Shown piece by piece: positions 10,742 to 22,018 of a stretch of 64,000 nt of DNA. Location: contig CATQJL010000316.1 in the NCBI GenBank assembly GCA_958299035.1, positions 29,949,441 through 30,013,440 of the forward strand. Direction: 5' to 3'. The position numbers were made by a program, and so were the translations under genes. Below the pieces are notes generated by a model. That model was not told the DNA's origin and searched no databases. It worked only from the letters and a program-made list of their open reading frames with translations. Every line of letters starts with the position of its first letter. The stretch's first letter is position 1. This stretch comes from Cylicocyclus nassatus. Taxonomy: Eukaryota; Nematoda; Chromadorea; Rhabditida; Strongylidae.

Positions 10742-13127
10742 TTTTTCAAATAATACGCTAGTCAGTAAATGAACATGTACTTAGCAGATAAAGTTAATGG
10801 GTGATCGTTAAACGAATACGTACTTAGCAGATAATAATGGATATAATGAATAATGGGTAACCGATAGGACGAGTATACATTTTTGGAGCCTTGGCGTTAT
10901 TTTGAGTGCAATTATTCTACGAACATTATGACAGACTGATTCCGATTCTGTTAGGGCTAGTCCAACAAAACTTTCTTTTTGGATTGGGATGCAGATTCAA
11001 AGCTCAATGCGTTCGTAATGCTGGCGGCATCGAAAGAAACACACCCTCGAAGAGGCACACAATAGCAAATAGATGGAGGCTGCTAGACTTGTTTCAGTGA
11101 GAACTGGCTCTATGATAGAGGTGGTGGGTGGAACAACTTTCAGCTAGCGAAGAGATGAGAGAGGTGAAATGGTAGCGTACCGTTTCGAAACTGCTGCTGA
11201 TTGTTCGCTTGATAAGAACCATCTTCGCTGATGTGTAAAATTCACTCGAGAAACACCTATGTACCTTGCTGATGCTGCCATGTGGTAAAGAAAGCGAAGA
11301 ACACATGCTAAGGTAAAGTCTCATTAAGATTCAGTCAAGGTGGTGGCATTATCAGATGCAAAAATCTCGGCAAAAAGAAGAGAGGGGGAGGGGGGAGGGA
11401 AGCTGAGTATAAATGAAATAAATTCTGTTATGGAACGAAGCTCATTTTTCAAGATTATGGTATACTAAAGTTATCTCACAGGGAAAGCGCGTTTAGTCGG
11501 AGTGTCCTTTTTAGATGAGATTCAAACCATATTGGAGGGCATATAACGATCCCGGGTGTGCCTTTCTAATCTGTGGAATTTTATGGATGGGGAGTTACGA
11601 GCCTTTATTGGAACAAGAAATTGAATGTGCAAGTAAGTAATATTTTCTAGCGCTCTAATGGAGCAATGATAATTATCGGAGCACTTTATTCAATAAAACT
11701 TTTGTAAGATAAAAAATACATCACATTTCTGCTTTATTTGAGGGCTAGTAAGATCTTAGCAATCCTAGAAGCACATTCAATTTTATGCTCCTACAAACGC
11801 TCATAACTCCTCGTCCGTAAATTTGCAAAAGGGAAGGCATATTTGGAATCATCGTTGTAAGCACTTTAGTATCGTATACATCCCATCTAAATTGGATTAT
11901 TTACCTGCGTTATCATTATGAAGAATAGATAGAATGTGGAGTTCCACCTGACTATTCCCTCCTGCTATTTGCAGGTTTACATGATCGCATTAATCGAAAT
12001 TTGATGGAAATTTCCTAGCAAATCTGGATTTATCTCTTCGATTCAAGCATCGAAAAAACCGCAGACAAAAAGAGGACTCTTCTCTCGGTGCGCTTACAGA
12101 ATACTTCACAATATTGCAGAATATTAGTATTAAGCGAGAAGAGCAATTTCAAATAACAGGCTCGCTAGCTGCTTAACAACACTGAGCAATGAGTACATCC
12201 CAGTCTTTGATTGTTTACTGGTGATGCTCAAGCTCGTTGACGCTGTAAACAGAATGGATCAGCTGGCTATACTTGCAGTAGCTATGAAAGCAAAGTGCAA
12301 GAACCGGAAAAAAAGTGCAGAGGGAAGCATATTCTTGCCATCTCTAGATCAATCCCATTTGAACGCTACATTCATTCTTTCTCAAACTGTTTTCATTTTT
12401 CCCTATGCGTTCTCACACAGAATGTCCCAGAGATGTCCTTACTGTCTGTTTGCGGGCAACTCTTTTGCCTCAAATTTTTCCAAAGGAATTGCAGAGCTGG
12501 CTCTAATTCAAATTTACAGTACAAAATATAATCTGATCATTCGTCACTACTGTAGGATTACACTAGAAACTTCCAGCTAGCACTATCATAAATTGCTTAT
12601 TACTCATTTAGTGTCATTATATCACGTAGTTTTAATTGATTTTTATCCGTTTTTTTCTAAACTCGACCGGCCTGAGCACACTAAAAAATCTGGGAATTTG
12701 TGTAGCAAGTTCTTTAGGCGTTTTGATTTCAATACATCACTTTTACCAGTTCTTCAAGCTTTTTTAATGGTGTAAACGCACTTCTGATAAACATTAGAAA
12801 AACAGTTGTTGCTCTAAATCTGAAATAACTTACGAAAGAAGCAATACAGTGAAGTGCAAGTTTCACAATTAGAATCAGCGACTTTGATTAGTCCAGTACA
12901 AGAGTTTCTGGCTTCTTTGGTTTTCATTTGAGGCAAAAATCGCCTTCAGTTTCCTAAAGTCCTTTTCGAAGTTAGCACCCTAATACTACAATAATGAAGA
13001 TTAATTGGTGATTCGCTCCATGCTAGATCTAACAAGGGAAGTAACCTAACTTTGCCCAGCCTTTGGCAAGTGACGTATATATTCTGAATCCGCTTTAACT
13101 GATTCCAAATTGCTAATCCTAGCTGCC
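10742..13127. other. No supported gene
   Basis: A stretch from about 12222 (protein-like start MLKLVDAVNRMDQL) has exon-like codon choice, but no splice partner or homology could be found. One copy of the recurring CATAACTC module (11802, then TTTGGAATCATCG at 11842) lies here. Confidence 0.35.
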
Positions 13128-13215
13128 TCGCACCATTCCGAAGCGAGTTATGGGCTTTTCCTACGCAAAATTGGCATACTCATCGACTCACTGGCATCAC
13201 GGTATCATCACCTAG
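13128..13215. repeat. Dispersed repeat shared with 42233-42300
   Basis: GCACCATTCCGAAGCGAGTT at 13131 and GCACCATTCCAAATCGAGTT at 42236 are followed by matching ATGGGCTTTT and AATTGGCATACT blocks. Both copies also contain a CTAATACACTTGCG or CAAGTGTATTAG block 70-150 bases further on, in opposite orientations. Confidence 0.55.
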
Positions 13216-15359
13216 GTGCTAATACACTTGCGCTTTGTTTTTTTTAGCGAGAAAAGGTTGGATTTGTATTATTTCGGTATCTCAGCACTTTTTTCTTGCA
13301 GATTTGCAGCTACAGGCAGTCTTCGCATGTTCAGTGATATGCCAATTTAGCGCAAGGAAAAGCTCATAACCCGCTCCGGATGTTGCTCAGCAGCTAGGAA
13401 TAACATATTTGGAATCAGCGTTTGAAGGTGATTCAGAATATATGTGTTAGATCGGTTATAAGGGGTTAGTATATCCGTCTTGGTGAACATCCTTTGACGA
13501 TAGAAACTATTTTCAACTCTGCAGTAATTGTTTCTAGGAGTGAAGTCCAACGAGTATAGCAAATTTTTTATTGTATACTATCTACACGTATCGTTAGCTT
13601 CTTGATTGTATGTTACATTGTTCTATAAGCTAAATTTCAGGTACTTTATTTGCATTACAAATTTCATTATCTCTCTTAGACATTTGATAATAATGTAGTG
13701 AGGAGCGTTGAAAAATATCAGTGAAATCGGCTGAAGATATTTTTTTAGTGACAGTTACCATAAAATGAAATGTTAATGCCATCATTAGATCAACATGTTT
13801 GCACACAACAAGATGGGGCTCAAAAGATGTAATAGTTCTACTGAGACTTCTCTGTACCGCTCTATAAGCTCCAGTAACAAATTCAAATATTACGAGAATT
13901 TTATATACCTTTGGATTTATCCAGTTTCTATTTATTCACTCTCGACGATTCAACACGCTAAAAAAACCATGATAACCTGATAAGGCTATTCGATGGTGGA
14001 GCTATACGTACTTTGGAATCGTTTTACTCAAAAGGTCCGTCACTTTCTCGCAAGATATTGCTTGAGCTATCGAGGGTTTGTCGGCTTTGCTGTAATTTCT
14101 TCTGACTTCCGCATAAAATTCATCCGATGACCAATCACGGCTTCTTACACCAGGTTTACCCCTTCTTCTTTTCTTCGTCGTTCATGTAAAAGAATTTCAA
14201 TATTGACGAATCGCTGATAAACGGTTTTTTCAATAAGATTTTGGAAAATGGTATTAGCGGAGTGTACTAAGTAAAAGCACTTTATTCTTTCCGGACACAT
14301 TTATGCGATGAGGAATAAAAGTAAAGTAATATAACAAAGTTTTGATATAGCTGTTATCTTCAGTCTGAGGTAAGTGAAGATGCGGTATGGTCGAATTCTA
14401 TGCAGGAATAAGTTCAGTGTTTCTCAGAATGTCTTCTAGTTGGAAACCCTTTTCTTCTATGCTTGTGACGACCTCTTTTTCTAAGTTCCTATGGTATTTA
14501 GAATGAAGAATGATGAAATTTTGTGTGTAAGTGGTTTTTGATGAGGTTACCATAGTTTTTGATATTATAGTTGCATGCAAAAAAATGTGAGGTAATCAAG
14601 ACAATCCAAAATGTTTATTTATTCTAGAACTTCCTTTGTTTGAGGTATTATAGGTAAACTTATTTTAGTTGTGGCGTTACCTTTGTTTCTGGCAAAATGT
14701 TTATATAGTAGCTTCCGTTGTTTTTTGGGCAGGCCCTGATGTGTTCCTTGATTCTATCATTGAGCTTTCTGATGATAATGCCAGCGTACTGTCAGTGGAT
14801 GTGCCATATAAGTACTGCAAACAACATTTTTGGACTAACAGTTGCTACGATCGAGTTTACGAACGAGAAGCCCGCGAAACGCAGTTATGGCGGGAACCAT
14901 AAGGACATTTAAGCAGCGCGCCAAGACCTGCATTGCACGCGAAGGATCTCACACTCGATATCGTTTTCCTATCTCATGCGGTTGCCTTGATTGAGCTTTA
15001 TTTTTGTCTTGTTCTTTTGTTGTTTTCCTCGTTGTTCGTGTAGTAAAGTTTTGTTTTGATTTCCTGTTCTTGAATTACCGGCTTGGAGCCGTAGATCTCT
15101 CCGCAGAACCCGGTGAGGGGTACAGTTTTCATGGACGCTAATTCAAGACTCAGCTATGTATAAGATTAAAAAGCTTTCTAAATGGTGTAACCACACTTTT
15201 TGGAAACATTGAAAAATGACAGCTACTGCTTACCTTGCATATTTTAATGAAGTTGCGAACTTTACATTTAGAAACAGCATTTTTAATTAGCTTAGTGTGA
15301 AAGTTTTCAGGTTGTTTTGTTTACTTTCTGGAGCAAAAGGCCTTTTGGCTCAAAACCCT
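13216..15359. other. No supported gene
   Basis: AT-rich DNA. A recurrent-motif copy is seen at 13362-13440 (CTCATAAC, then TTTGGAATCAGCGTTTGAAG). No exon chain could be built. Confidence 0.35.
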
Positions 15360-15540
15360 CTTCAAAGTTCCTACCATAATCCTACAGTAACGGAAAGCAC
15401 TCGATGACCCGCTTTATACGCAAATCTAAGTTAAAGCCAGCTCTACAGAATGGTAAGAACAGAAAGAAAGGTTCTCGAATTCTTCATTACAAGGGAGTTA
15501 TTAACAATCAGTAGGCACATTTTTTGGGACACCCGGTACA
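15360..15540 (+). repeat. Solo arm of the 40594-41235 foldback family
   Basis: TACCATAATCCTACAGTAACG and the following AATCTAAGTTAAAGCC-type block match the right arm of the foldback at 40594-41235 in the same orientation. Only one arm is clear here, so this is a partial copy. Confidence 0.5.
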
Positions 15541-15552
15541 GGCACATACGAA

Positions 15553-17416
15553 TTAGGTCGTTCCAAAAGTAATGTCGCTTTTTTCAAACGTACGCCACAT
15601 CTCGTGGAACAAAGATGTGTAGAAGGTTCTGGCAGCATTCGATGCAGCATCTCATTCTCTTTCTAATGGTTATATTAGCTTGGCACGAAAGTCCTTGCGT
15701 AATTCAAACAAAATTCAATAACTTTTCAACGCCTAAACCTAAATTCACAATCTTGCCCTCTAAATTAGAAGGCTTGCGCTCCATGACGGACTTTTAAGCG
15801 CAGGATTCCATGAGCTAGCCTCCGAGAATGAAGCTTTCAAAGATGAGGCTTCAAATTTTGCGATTTTGAGTTTGGTGCCAGAAAATCGCAGAGGATCACC
15901 AGCTCACCGAAAAAAATCTGTAAATGTTACTTACTCAGTAGAAGTCCATATGTTACTTTGAAAGGCTTTGATCTTGTAGGGTGAAGCAAAAACAAAAAAT
16001 TCCTAAATTTGTCATTTTGCGGAAAAAAAACCCTCATTACTGCAGTTTTTTTTCGAAAACACTCTTTTACACTCCAGAAAACGTCGCAAAGTTCTAAATA
16101 GGCACTATGTCTTATTTCTGGTTGCAAACTGTGTTTTTGTGGACAAATTACAGCGATAGGGAGAATTATCCTGTAAAATGACAAATCCCACAAATTTTTT
16201 GTTTTCGCATTTCCATGCGAGATCAGAGTCTCCTGAAACAAGGTATGGACTTCTACTGTGTAAGCAACTTCTAAAGATTTTTTTCAGCGAGCTAGCGACA
16301 CTCTGCGATTTTCTGGCACCAAACTCAAAATCTCAAAATTTGAAGCCTCATCTTTGAGAGCTTCGTTCTCGGGGGCTCGCTCATGGAATCTTGCTCTTGG
16401 AAGTGCATCATGGAGCGCAAGCCTTCTAATATTTTTTGAGAGCAAGATTGTGAATTTAGGTTTGGTCGTTGAAAAGTTATCGAATTTTGTTTGAATTACG
16501 CAAGAACTTTCGTGCCAACCTAATATAATCATTGCACATTCAACAACCTGTCGAAAAATTGTCAAAATGCGACCCATGCTTTTTGAGAAGGCCAACTTTC
16601 AAAATTTTTCTAAATCTTTATTGCAAACCTTGGAAGAAACCCAAGTATTGAATGGATAAGGCAAAACCTACAGGAAACAGCACAACTTTTTTCTACTTTC
16701 CAGAGCTCGTCTTTTTCACAGATTTTTTGATGGAACCACCGAATTTTAGCAGGCTCGTCTCAGACACAAATACCTCAAGCACCAATAAATCTTCGGATTT
16801 TGAAACTCACAAAGATGGATTATGGTTTGACACCAATTTTATAAACCAAGGCAACATTCACCGCTTCAGATTAGCAACTTTCGAAAACTCCTGGTACAGC
16901 CCGGGGCGCCCTGGAAAACCTTAATCATGATGATTTTATCACGGAAAACTTGATGAATCAAAAACAAAAAACAGCCAGTGGAAAGAGAAAAGGCGCGTCG
17001 AACGACACCCGTGTTGCTTGCCGGTTGTTGTTCTGTGAGGTTTAAGTTGGTTGACCAAATATGGAATTTGATGGCATTGAAAAACTGATTCCAAAAACTC
17101 TAAGTAGCAAGCTAAGGAGAAGAGAAAAATTACTCTGTGTCCTATAGAGTTTGCTCTATCTACCTGTCACTTGCACTTCTTCGGAGAATAGGTGCAGAAA
17201 TTTAGAAAAAAAGCCTAACTTGACTATGGCAAAAAGCATGAGTCGCAGATTTTGGTGATTTTTCGAGAGCTCGATAAATATCATGCAATGCAGTTACGAC
17301 CTTTAAAAAGAGGATGAAATACTGCATCGAAAGCTTCTAAGATCTCCTGAAAATCTTGTTTCCATGAAACGTGGCGTTGATTTGAAAAAAGCGACATTAC
17401 TTTTGGAATGACCTAA
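15553..17416. mobile_element. Mariner-like element (TTAGGTC family) hosting another element
   Basis: The left end TTAGGTCGTTCCAAAAGTAA and the right end (its reverse complement, ...TTACTTTTGGAATGACCTAA) are inverted; a TA follows the right end. The 3' interior (16560-17400) is shared with the copies at 38415-39431 and 39715-40586. No intact transposase frame is visible, only short disrupted ones, so it is non-autonomous. The left part is interrupted by the 848-bp element at 15676-16523. Mariner-like ends are inferred from the TTAGGT start and TA target. Confidence 0.7.
15676..16523. mobile_element. 848-bp palindromic mariner-like element (TTAGGTTGGCACG ends), nested
   Basis: TA-TTAGCTTGGCACGAAAG at the left and CTTTCGTGCCAACCTAA-TA at the right frame the insertion with perfect TA duplications. 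The inverted arms are about 270 bases each, and the central loop (15948-16244) is unique. The arm symmetry continues through GTAGAAGTCCATA at the loop edge. Confidence 0.8.
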
Positions 17417-17537
17417 TAGGTGTATATAGATGGATACATTGGTGGATACATATGTCATACAAATTTGAAGCTTATAACTCCAGATATCACATAACTGTTG
17501 TGGGTGATTTTGTTACTATGCATAAAGATTTATAGTT

Positions 17538-17640
17538 GATTCATTAACAGCACGGACTGAACTTCACTGCGGAGCAGGAGCCGCGAGTTAAAACGCGTGC
17601 TCCAGTACAAACTCGCCATTGTACAAGTCGTGCTTTCGCG
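17538..17640. repeat. Partial copy of the 21866-22018 MITE
   Basis: GCACGGACTGAACTTCACTG, GAGCCGCGAG and CGCCATTGTACAAG occur here in the same order as in the complete element at 21866-22018. Confidence 0.6.
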
Positions 17641-17689
17641 ACAATTGCTTTCGCGACGACACGACACGACATTAAGTTTTCTGAATTTT

Positions 17690-18127
17690 TTTTTTGCAAC
17701 TGTAAAAAGTTTTTCCTGTTTGGACCTCTCTGTTAGAAGTTACGAATTATCAGTTTACTATAGAAAACGCCAAAATCTAATTTGCCACTTTTATCAATAA
17801 TATAACTTTTTCAAACACTTCCAAACAGCACGAAATTTTCACAATTGCAAAAAAAAACTCAAAAAAGATCTCAAAATTTAGGTATGACGATTTCAGATTT
17901 CCTGCAGCGTTCGCAATTTTTGGCGAGCTAAGTTAAAATGACCAAAGTTTATATTGTCTTCTTTTTCTATTTTTATCTCTGCAATATGTGTGTGACAGAA
18001 GCTCGTAAGGAAACATCCCAAAGAGAAAGGCTACTCTTTCTGATAAAAAATAAAATGAGGTAAATCCGTTGAGAGAGCGCAAAGTTATAATTTTCCAAAT
18101 AACAACAGAACTTTCGAGACGACCTAA
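17690..18127. mobile_element. Mariner-like fragment, right end GACGACCTAA
   Basis: The right terminus ...AACTTTCGAGACGACCTAA is followed by TA and abuts the next element at 18130. Its interior (CTGTAAAAAGTTTTTCCTG, CTATAGAAAACGCCAAAA, GACGATTTCAGATTTCCTGC) is related to the element at 18679-19030. The left end was not resolved. Confidence 0.5.
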
Positions 18128-18129
18128 TA

Positions 18130-19284
18130 TTAGGTAATTCCACTGAAGCAGAATATAAAGTGGTTTTTTGTCAAAGAAGCGCCACATTTGATTAACAAAG
18201 ATTTCTACGAGATCCTGGTAGCATTCAATAGCATTTCATCCTTTTTATAATGGTTGCTGTTTCACATGAGCAGAACTAATGAATTCTTGAAAAAATCTCC
18301 CACCTACGCTTCTAGGCTCAGGTTTCAAAATTTTTTCAGATTTTTATATGCTCTCCGAAGAAGTCCAGGCGACGGGTGGATAGAACCCCACAGAATACAA
18401 AACAATTGTTCTCTCCTTTCCATACTCGTCCTATTTTCAATAGAATTTCAACTGATGCTGCCGATCTCCATACTTAGTCAAAACTGGTATGACATCAAAC
18501 CGTGAGCAGCTCGGGTAGCATTTGTTACAGTTTTTCCTTCTCTTTCTCTGGGTGTTTTCTGCTTCCGTTTTGTGGAATCTTTGAATTGAAAGTCATTAAA
18601 ATTCATGATTTCTTCCAGGCTGTAAAATTCGAAATAGATATTTCGATTCCGCAAATTCTCATTTGCTTTGTAAATATATTAGGTTGAACCGAAAGTTCTG
18701 TCGTTTCATTTTCAAAAATTTGTAACTTCGCGAGATTTCAACGGATTTGTTTATTTGTAATTTTATTAGAAAGATTAGGTCTTCCGCTTTCAATCATTGT
18801 TTTGTGGAGCTTCTGTTTCATACGGGGTGCGGAGATAAAAATGGAAAACTAAGACCACATAAGCTTTGATCATTTTAAGTTAGGAATTTGGAACGCTGCA
18901 AAAAATCTGAAATCGTCAGTACATATGTTTTTTGGCCTATCCTTTGCGTCTGTAAAAAGTTTGTGCTGTTTGGACGTCTCTGTGAGAAGCTATTTATATC
19001 GAGTTTACTATGGAAAACGCCAAAGTTAATTAATTTGTCTATTTTCGCGAAAATCATAACTTCTCACAGAGAATCTCCTCCGGAGGTTTTCGCATACTAA
19101 TATTTTTAAGAGCTTATAGGTTCTGCTTCAACCAGCTTAGAAAAGGTATCAAATCTGCGACATACAATTATTAGAAAGAGAATGGAATGCTGCATCGAAT
19201 GCTGCCAGAATCTCTTACACACCTCTGTTTCACGAAATGTGATGCTCCCTTGAAGAAAGCGAAATTACTTTTGGAATGACCTAA
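18130..19284. mobile_element. Mariner-like element, TTAGGTC family, with nested insertion
   Basis: The left end TTAGGTAATTCCACTGAAG and the right end ...AAGCGAAATTACTTTTGGAATGACCTAA are inverted copies of the TTAGGTC family. The left shares its TA with the preceding mariner fragment. A second mariner-like end (TTAGGTTGAACCGAAAG) opens inside it at 18679. Confidence 0.6.
18679..19060 (+). mobile_element. Nested mariner-like element, left end only
   Basis: TTAGGTTGAACCGAAAGTTC preceded by TA matches the outer TIR style of the element ending at 39584 (TTAGGTTGTCCCGAAAG). The right end is not recognisable, so the 3' limit given is approximate. Confidence 0.5.
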
Positions 19285-19387
19285 TGTTATTATTTCCAAA
19301 GTTCAGTGGGTTGTATGTGCCAATAGAAGGCAGCAACTCAAAAGTAGGAATCAGTCTGTCACGCGTTTTTGCTTTAAAGATTAGCAG

Positions 19388-19811
19388 GGAATGGTCGGAA
19401 CTTAACCCAGCCATACTTAATCTCCTGTACATCACCGGACTCGTTTTGAAACGGTAGTCACAAATATATGTCTATTGTCCTCCAAGCGCCGTTCAAATGT
19501 GCGAGTCAAGTGTTCTGTATCGCATGTTCCACGAAATACGTCTCAAAAGCACATAATCAGTTTTTGGTGAATGTGCTTCTTCCTTGTAATTAAGACAACC
19601 GTAGCCACTGTAAATCCGCGCCATCAGGCTGCCTTTCAAGGAGAGTATTCGTCAAAACTCGAAAATTATTTTCTTACATACGAACTCTCATAACTCCTCC
19701 CAGGAGATCGTTTGGCAAGTGAAACATATTTGCAACCAGCGTTTTAAGACGAGTCCGATGACATACAGCTTGTTTTTGATGGCTGGGTCAATTTCTAACC
19801 ATTCCCTCTTA
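19388..19811 (+). repeat. GGGAATGGTC-family repeat, copy 1
   Basis: Starts AGCAGGGAATGGTCGGAACT and runs through CATAACTCCTCCCAGGAG to an inverted ACCATTCCCT near 19800. A second copy in the same order is at 62527-62972. The two ends are inverted GGGAATGGTC blocks, suggesting a complete non-autonomous element of about 420 bp. Confidence 0.6.
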
Positions 19812-20020
19812 CGAGGGAAGTACTTTCAATGGCCGTGGCTATTTCATATGAGATGCATACCGTCTGAAGCAGCTTCGAACGCTGATTTTAAATCTGCCTT
19901 TCGTTTCTGCGGAACGCTCTTCTGAAGAGAGTTATGGAACTCTGAACATCCTGTTTTGGGGGCACTCCTTGAGTTTGAGGGCGCTGCTATGTGCGTTGGT
20001 GGAAGTAGTGTGCAGTAGTG

Positions 20021-20093
20021 TAATGGTTACTTGCTGACATTGAATGCAAGAGGTTGATGGTTCAAATCCGGTAGAGAGCGAGCCATTTTGCAT
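20021..20093 (+). other. tRNA-like sequence (SINE-type), left arm
   Basis: TAGTGTAATGGTTAC followed 34 bases later by GGTTCAAATCCGG resembles the internal A and B boxes of a tRNA gene. The T stem is imperfect and no matching acceptor stem or anticodon arm could be assigned, so it is not a functional tRNA call. Confidence 0.35.
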
Positions 20094-20400
20094 TTTGAAT
20101 GTGAGTTTAAAAGCACTCTAAATCATCTGCAGACACTTACTGTAATGCCTTAGCACAAACAGGAGAGAACATCTTTTCGACTAATGAAAGTGTGCATTTT
20201 TTGAGTTTTATATGGTGACAAACGTGCTACGCTATGTTCGGTCCTGTTTTACTAGTAAGGAAGTCAAATAGAATTTCAGGCTCTCATTACAAGCAGTTCT
20301 GCCAGAAAATTGTTTTTCCAGGTCACTTATGCCAAAGGCATTACAGTAAGTGTCTGCAGGCGATTTAGAGTGCTTTCAAGTCGCATTCAATGAGCAAAAT

Positions 20401-20472
20401 AGTTCGCTCTCCACCGGATTCGAACCATCAACCTCTCGCCTTCAATGTCAGCAATTAACCACTACATTACTG
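20401..20472 (-). other. tRNA-like sequence (SINE-type), right arm
   Basis: On the minus strand TAATGTAGTGGTTAA and GGTTCGAATCCGG repeat the arrangement of the left-arm copy, here with the more canonical GGTTCGAATCC B box. It is a mirror copy within the foldback. Confidence 0.35.
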
Positions 20473-20664
20473 CACCACCAATGCACATAGCAGCGCCCTC
20501 AAACTCAAGAGGCGCCCCCAAGATAGAGTGTTCAGGCTTCCATAACTCTCTTCAGGAGAGCGTCCGCAGAAACGGAAGGCAGATTTGAAATCAGCGTTCG
20601 AAGCTGCTTCGGATGATATGCATCTCATATCAAAAGGCCACTGCCATTGATAGTACTTCCCTTG

Positions 20665-21305
20665 TTGGATCCAAGATATAGGAGGGCCTCTTCCGACATT
20701 AGAGGATAGGTTACTTGAAGGTTTTGAAAAATTTGCTTTCTGAGGACAACACTTCCAAAAGAAATAACACTTCTGCATATGCAGTACCTGCTCTCCTATG
20801 CCAGTATTTTATGAACCCCATCAGCAATGTTATGAGAAAAAAAGTCAACGAAGAAACAGTAAAGGGGAACCCATAAACCCGAGTAAATTCACTCAGGTAA
20901 AGTATGACAATCCCCCTTATTCTCAGGACTACCTTTGAAACTATATAAAATGGATAATTGTCTAAGTGTTGATGTATCGCAATTAGGTTAAGTAATATAA
21001 CACAAGTTGAACCGAGTTTTGCTCAAATGTCATACGTAATACGTCGGAATTATTGATGATTTTGGAAGTTCATTTTGTGTGTGTAAAATATTGGTTATAA
21101 TGTGCTCTGATGTCAACTAATCAATCCTATCCTGTTGACAATGATTTCGAGGACATCAAAATTCTTTGCTATCAGGCCGTTCCATAAGTTCGTAGCGTTG
21201 TTATGAAACAAAATCATCAATGTACAGTGCCAATCAAAACTATATTCCTTGTTGTAGCGCACGACCAATTGGCACATTCTTGTTAGCTTCTCAATCTTAA
21301 TGTTT
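20665..21305. other. No gene seen
   Basis: AT-rich sequence without exon chain or clear repeat boundary. It would have to contain upstream exons if the putative gene end at 21306-21551 is real; none was found. Confidence 0.35.
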
Positions 21306-21551
21306 CAGACGGCAGCGCCCCGGGTCCCAAGAAAGACATCCAACCAGGACTCAAATTACTTACTGAAATCGAGACATGCACTATTCACGAGGTTTGTTAG
21401 AGAGCGAGCAAATGATAATCTGATAAAGCGAGATTTGGAGAGTACGTTGGGTACAGCAGCTTGTACAGCAGTTTTCAGTGCAGGACGTCCTGCCCGTCCC
21501 CCGAAATGTCTTGCTCAGGAACACCATGTTCAGCCCCTGATCTTTTGTAGC
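21306..21551 (+). CDS. Possible last two exons of an unrecognised gene
   Basis: A TGTTTCAG acceptor is followed by an exon-like stretch to about 21392 reading GSAPGPKKDIQPGLKLLTE and ending at GAG with a GTTTGT donor. A second TTTTCAG acceptor at about 21479 opens a frame with a TAG stop near 21551 and six cysteines among roughly 23 residues. Phases agree (0/0). Codon use in the first exon is GC-rich compared with its surroundings, which argues for real coding DNA. No upstream exon, homology or domain was recognised; it may be a gene relic. Confidence 0.3.
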
Positions 21552-21865
21552 AATCCAATCCAATCTTTTCGTCTCATATTGACGTGCGAGCGTGATTTTC
21601 CATAATCGACAGAAAATCTGTGCAAAAGTGCTTCTTTTCATGAGGAAAATTGCGCAAATGTCGAAACTGCCCTTTTCTGCCTTTCAAAAATTCCATATTT
21701 GGAAGCTACGCGATCAGAGTAAATCAGCTTTCCATCGGAACCAGTAGACATATTTTAAAGAGCACAATCAGCCCCTCCTAAAGATATACACATCTTGCCG
21801 CAAGTCAAGCGCTTCTCAAAGATATGCATACGAATTTATGAAAGGACACACTATATCGTCGATTC

Positions 21866-22018
21866 ATTGACCGCACGGACTGAACTTCACTGCCGAGCAC
21901 GAGCCGCGAGGTAAAACTCTTGCACCAGTGCCAATTCGCCATTGTACAAGACGTGCTCTCGAAACATTGTAGCCGCCCGCGCGCGGTCCGCAGCGTTTGA
22001 GCAGTCCGTACGGTCAAT
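21866..22018. mobile_element. 153-bp MITE with ATTGACCG ends
   Basis: ATTGACCGCACGGACTG at the left pairs with the reverse complement of ATTGACCGTACGGACTG at the right. The interior is unusually GC-rich (CCGCCCGCGCGCGGTCCG). A partial copy is at 17538-17640. Confidence 0.65.

Larger units (their letters stand above)
19812..20664. mobile_element. Foldback element carrying tRNA-like promoter boxes
   Basis: Arms 19812-20151 and about 20335-20664 are inverted copies: GAGGGAAGTACTTTCAATGG pairs with CAAGGGAAGTACTATCAATGG, and inner edges ACACTTACTGTAATGCCT pair likewise. Each arm contains a tRNA-like block (A-box-like TAGTGTAATGG, B-box-like GGTTCAAATCC). No coding capacity. This looks like a foldback that contains, or was built from, a tRNA-derived SINE in both arms. 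Confidence 0.65.

Noticed and set aside
12221..12580. 119-residue plus-strand frame
   Set aside because: First 40 residues look coding, the rest becomes Phe/Ser/Ile-rich like translated intron; no supporting splice chain.
20021..20472. Two functional tRNA genes
   Set aside because: A and B boxes are present but the T stem has mismatches and no acceptor stem or anticodon arm fits; SINE-like only.
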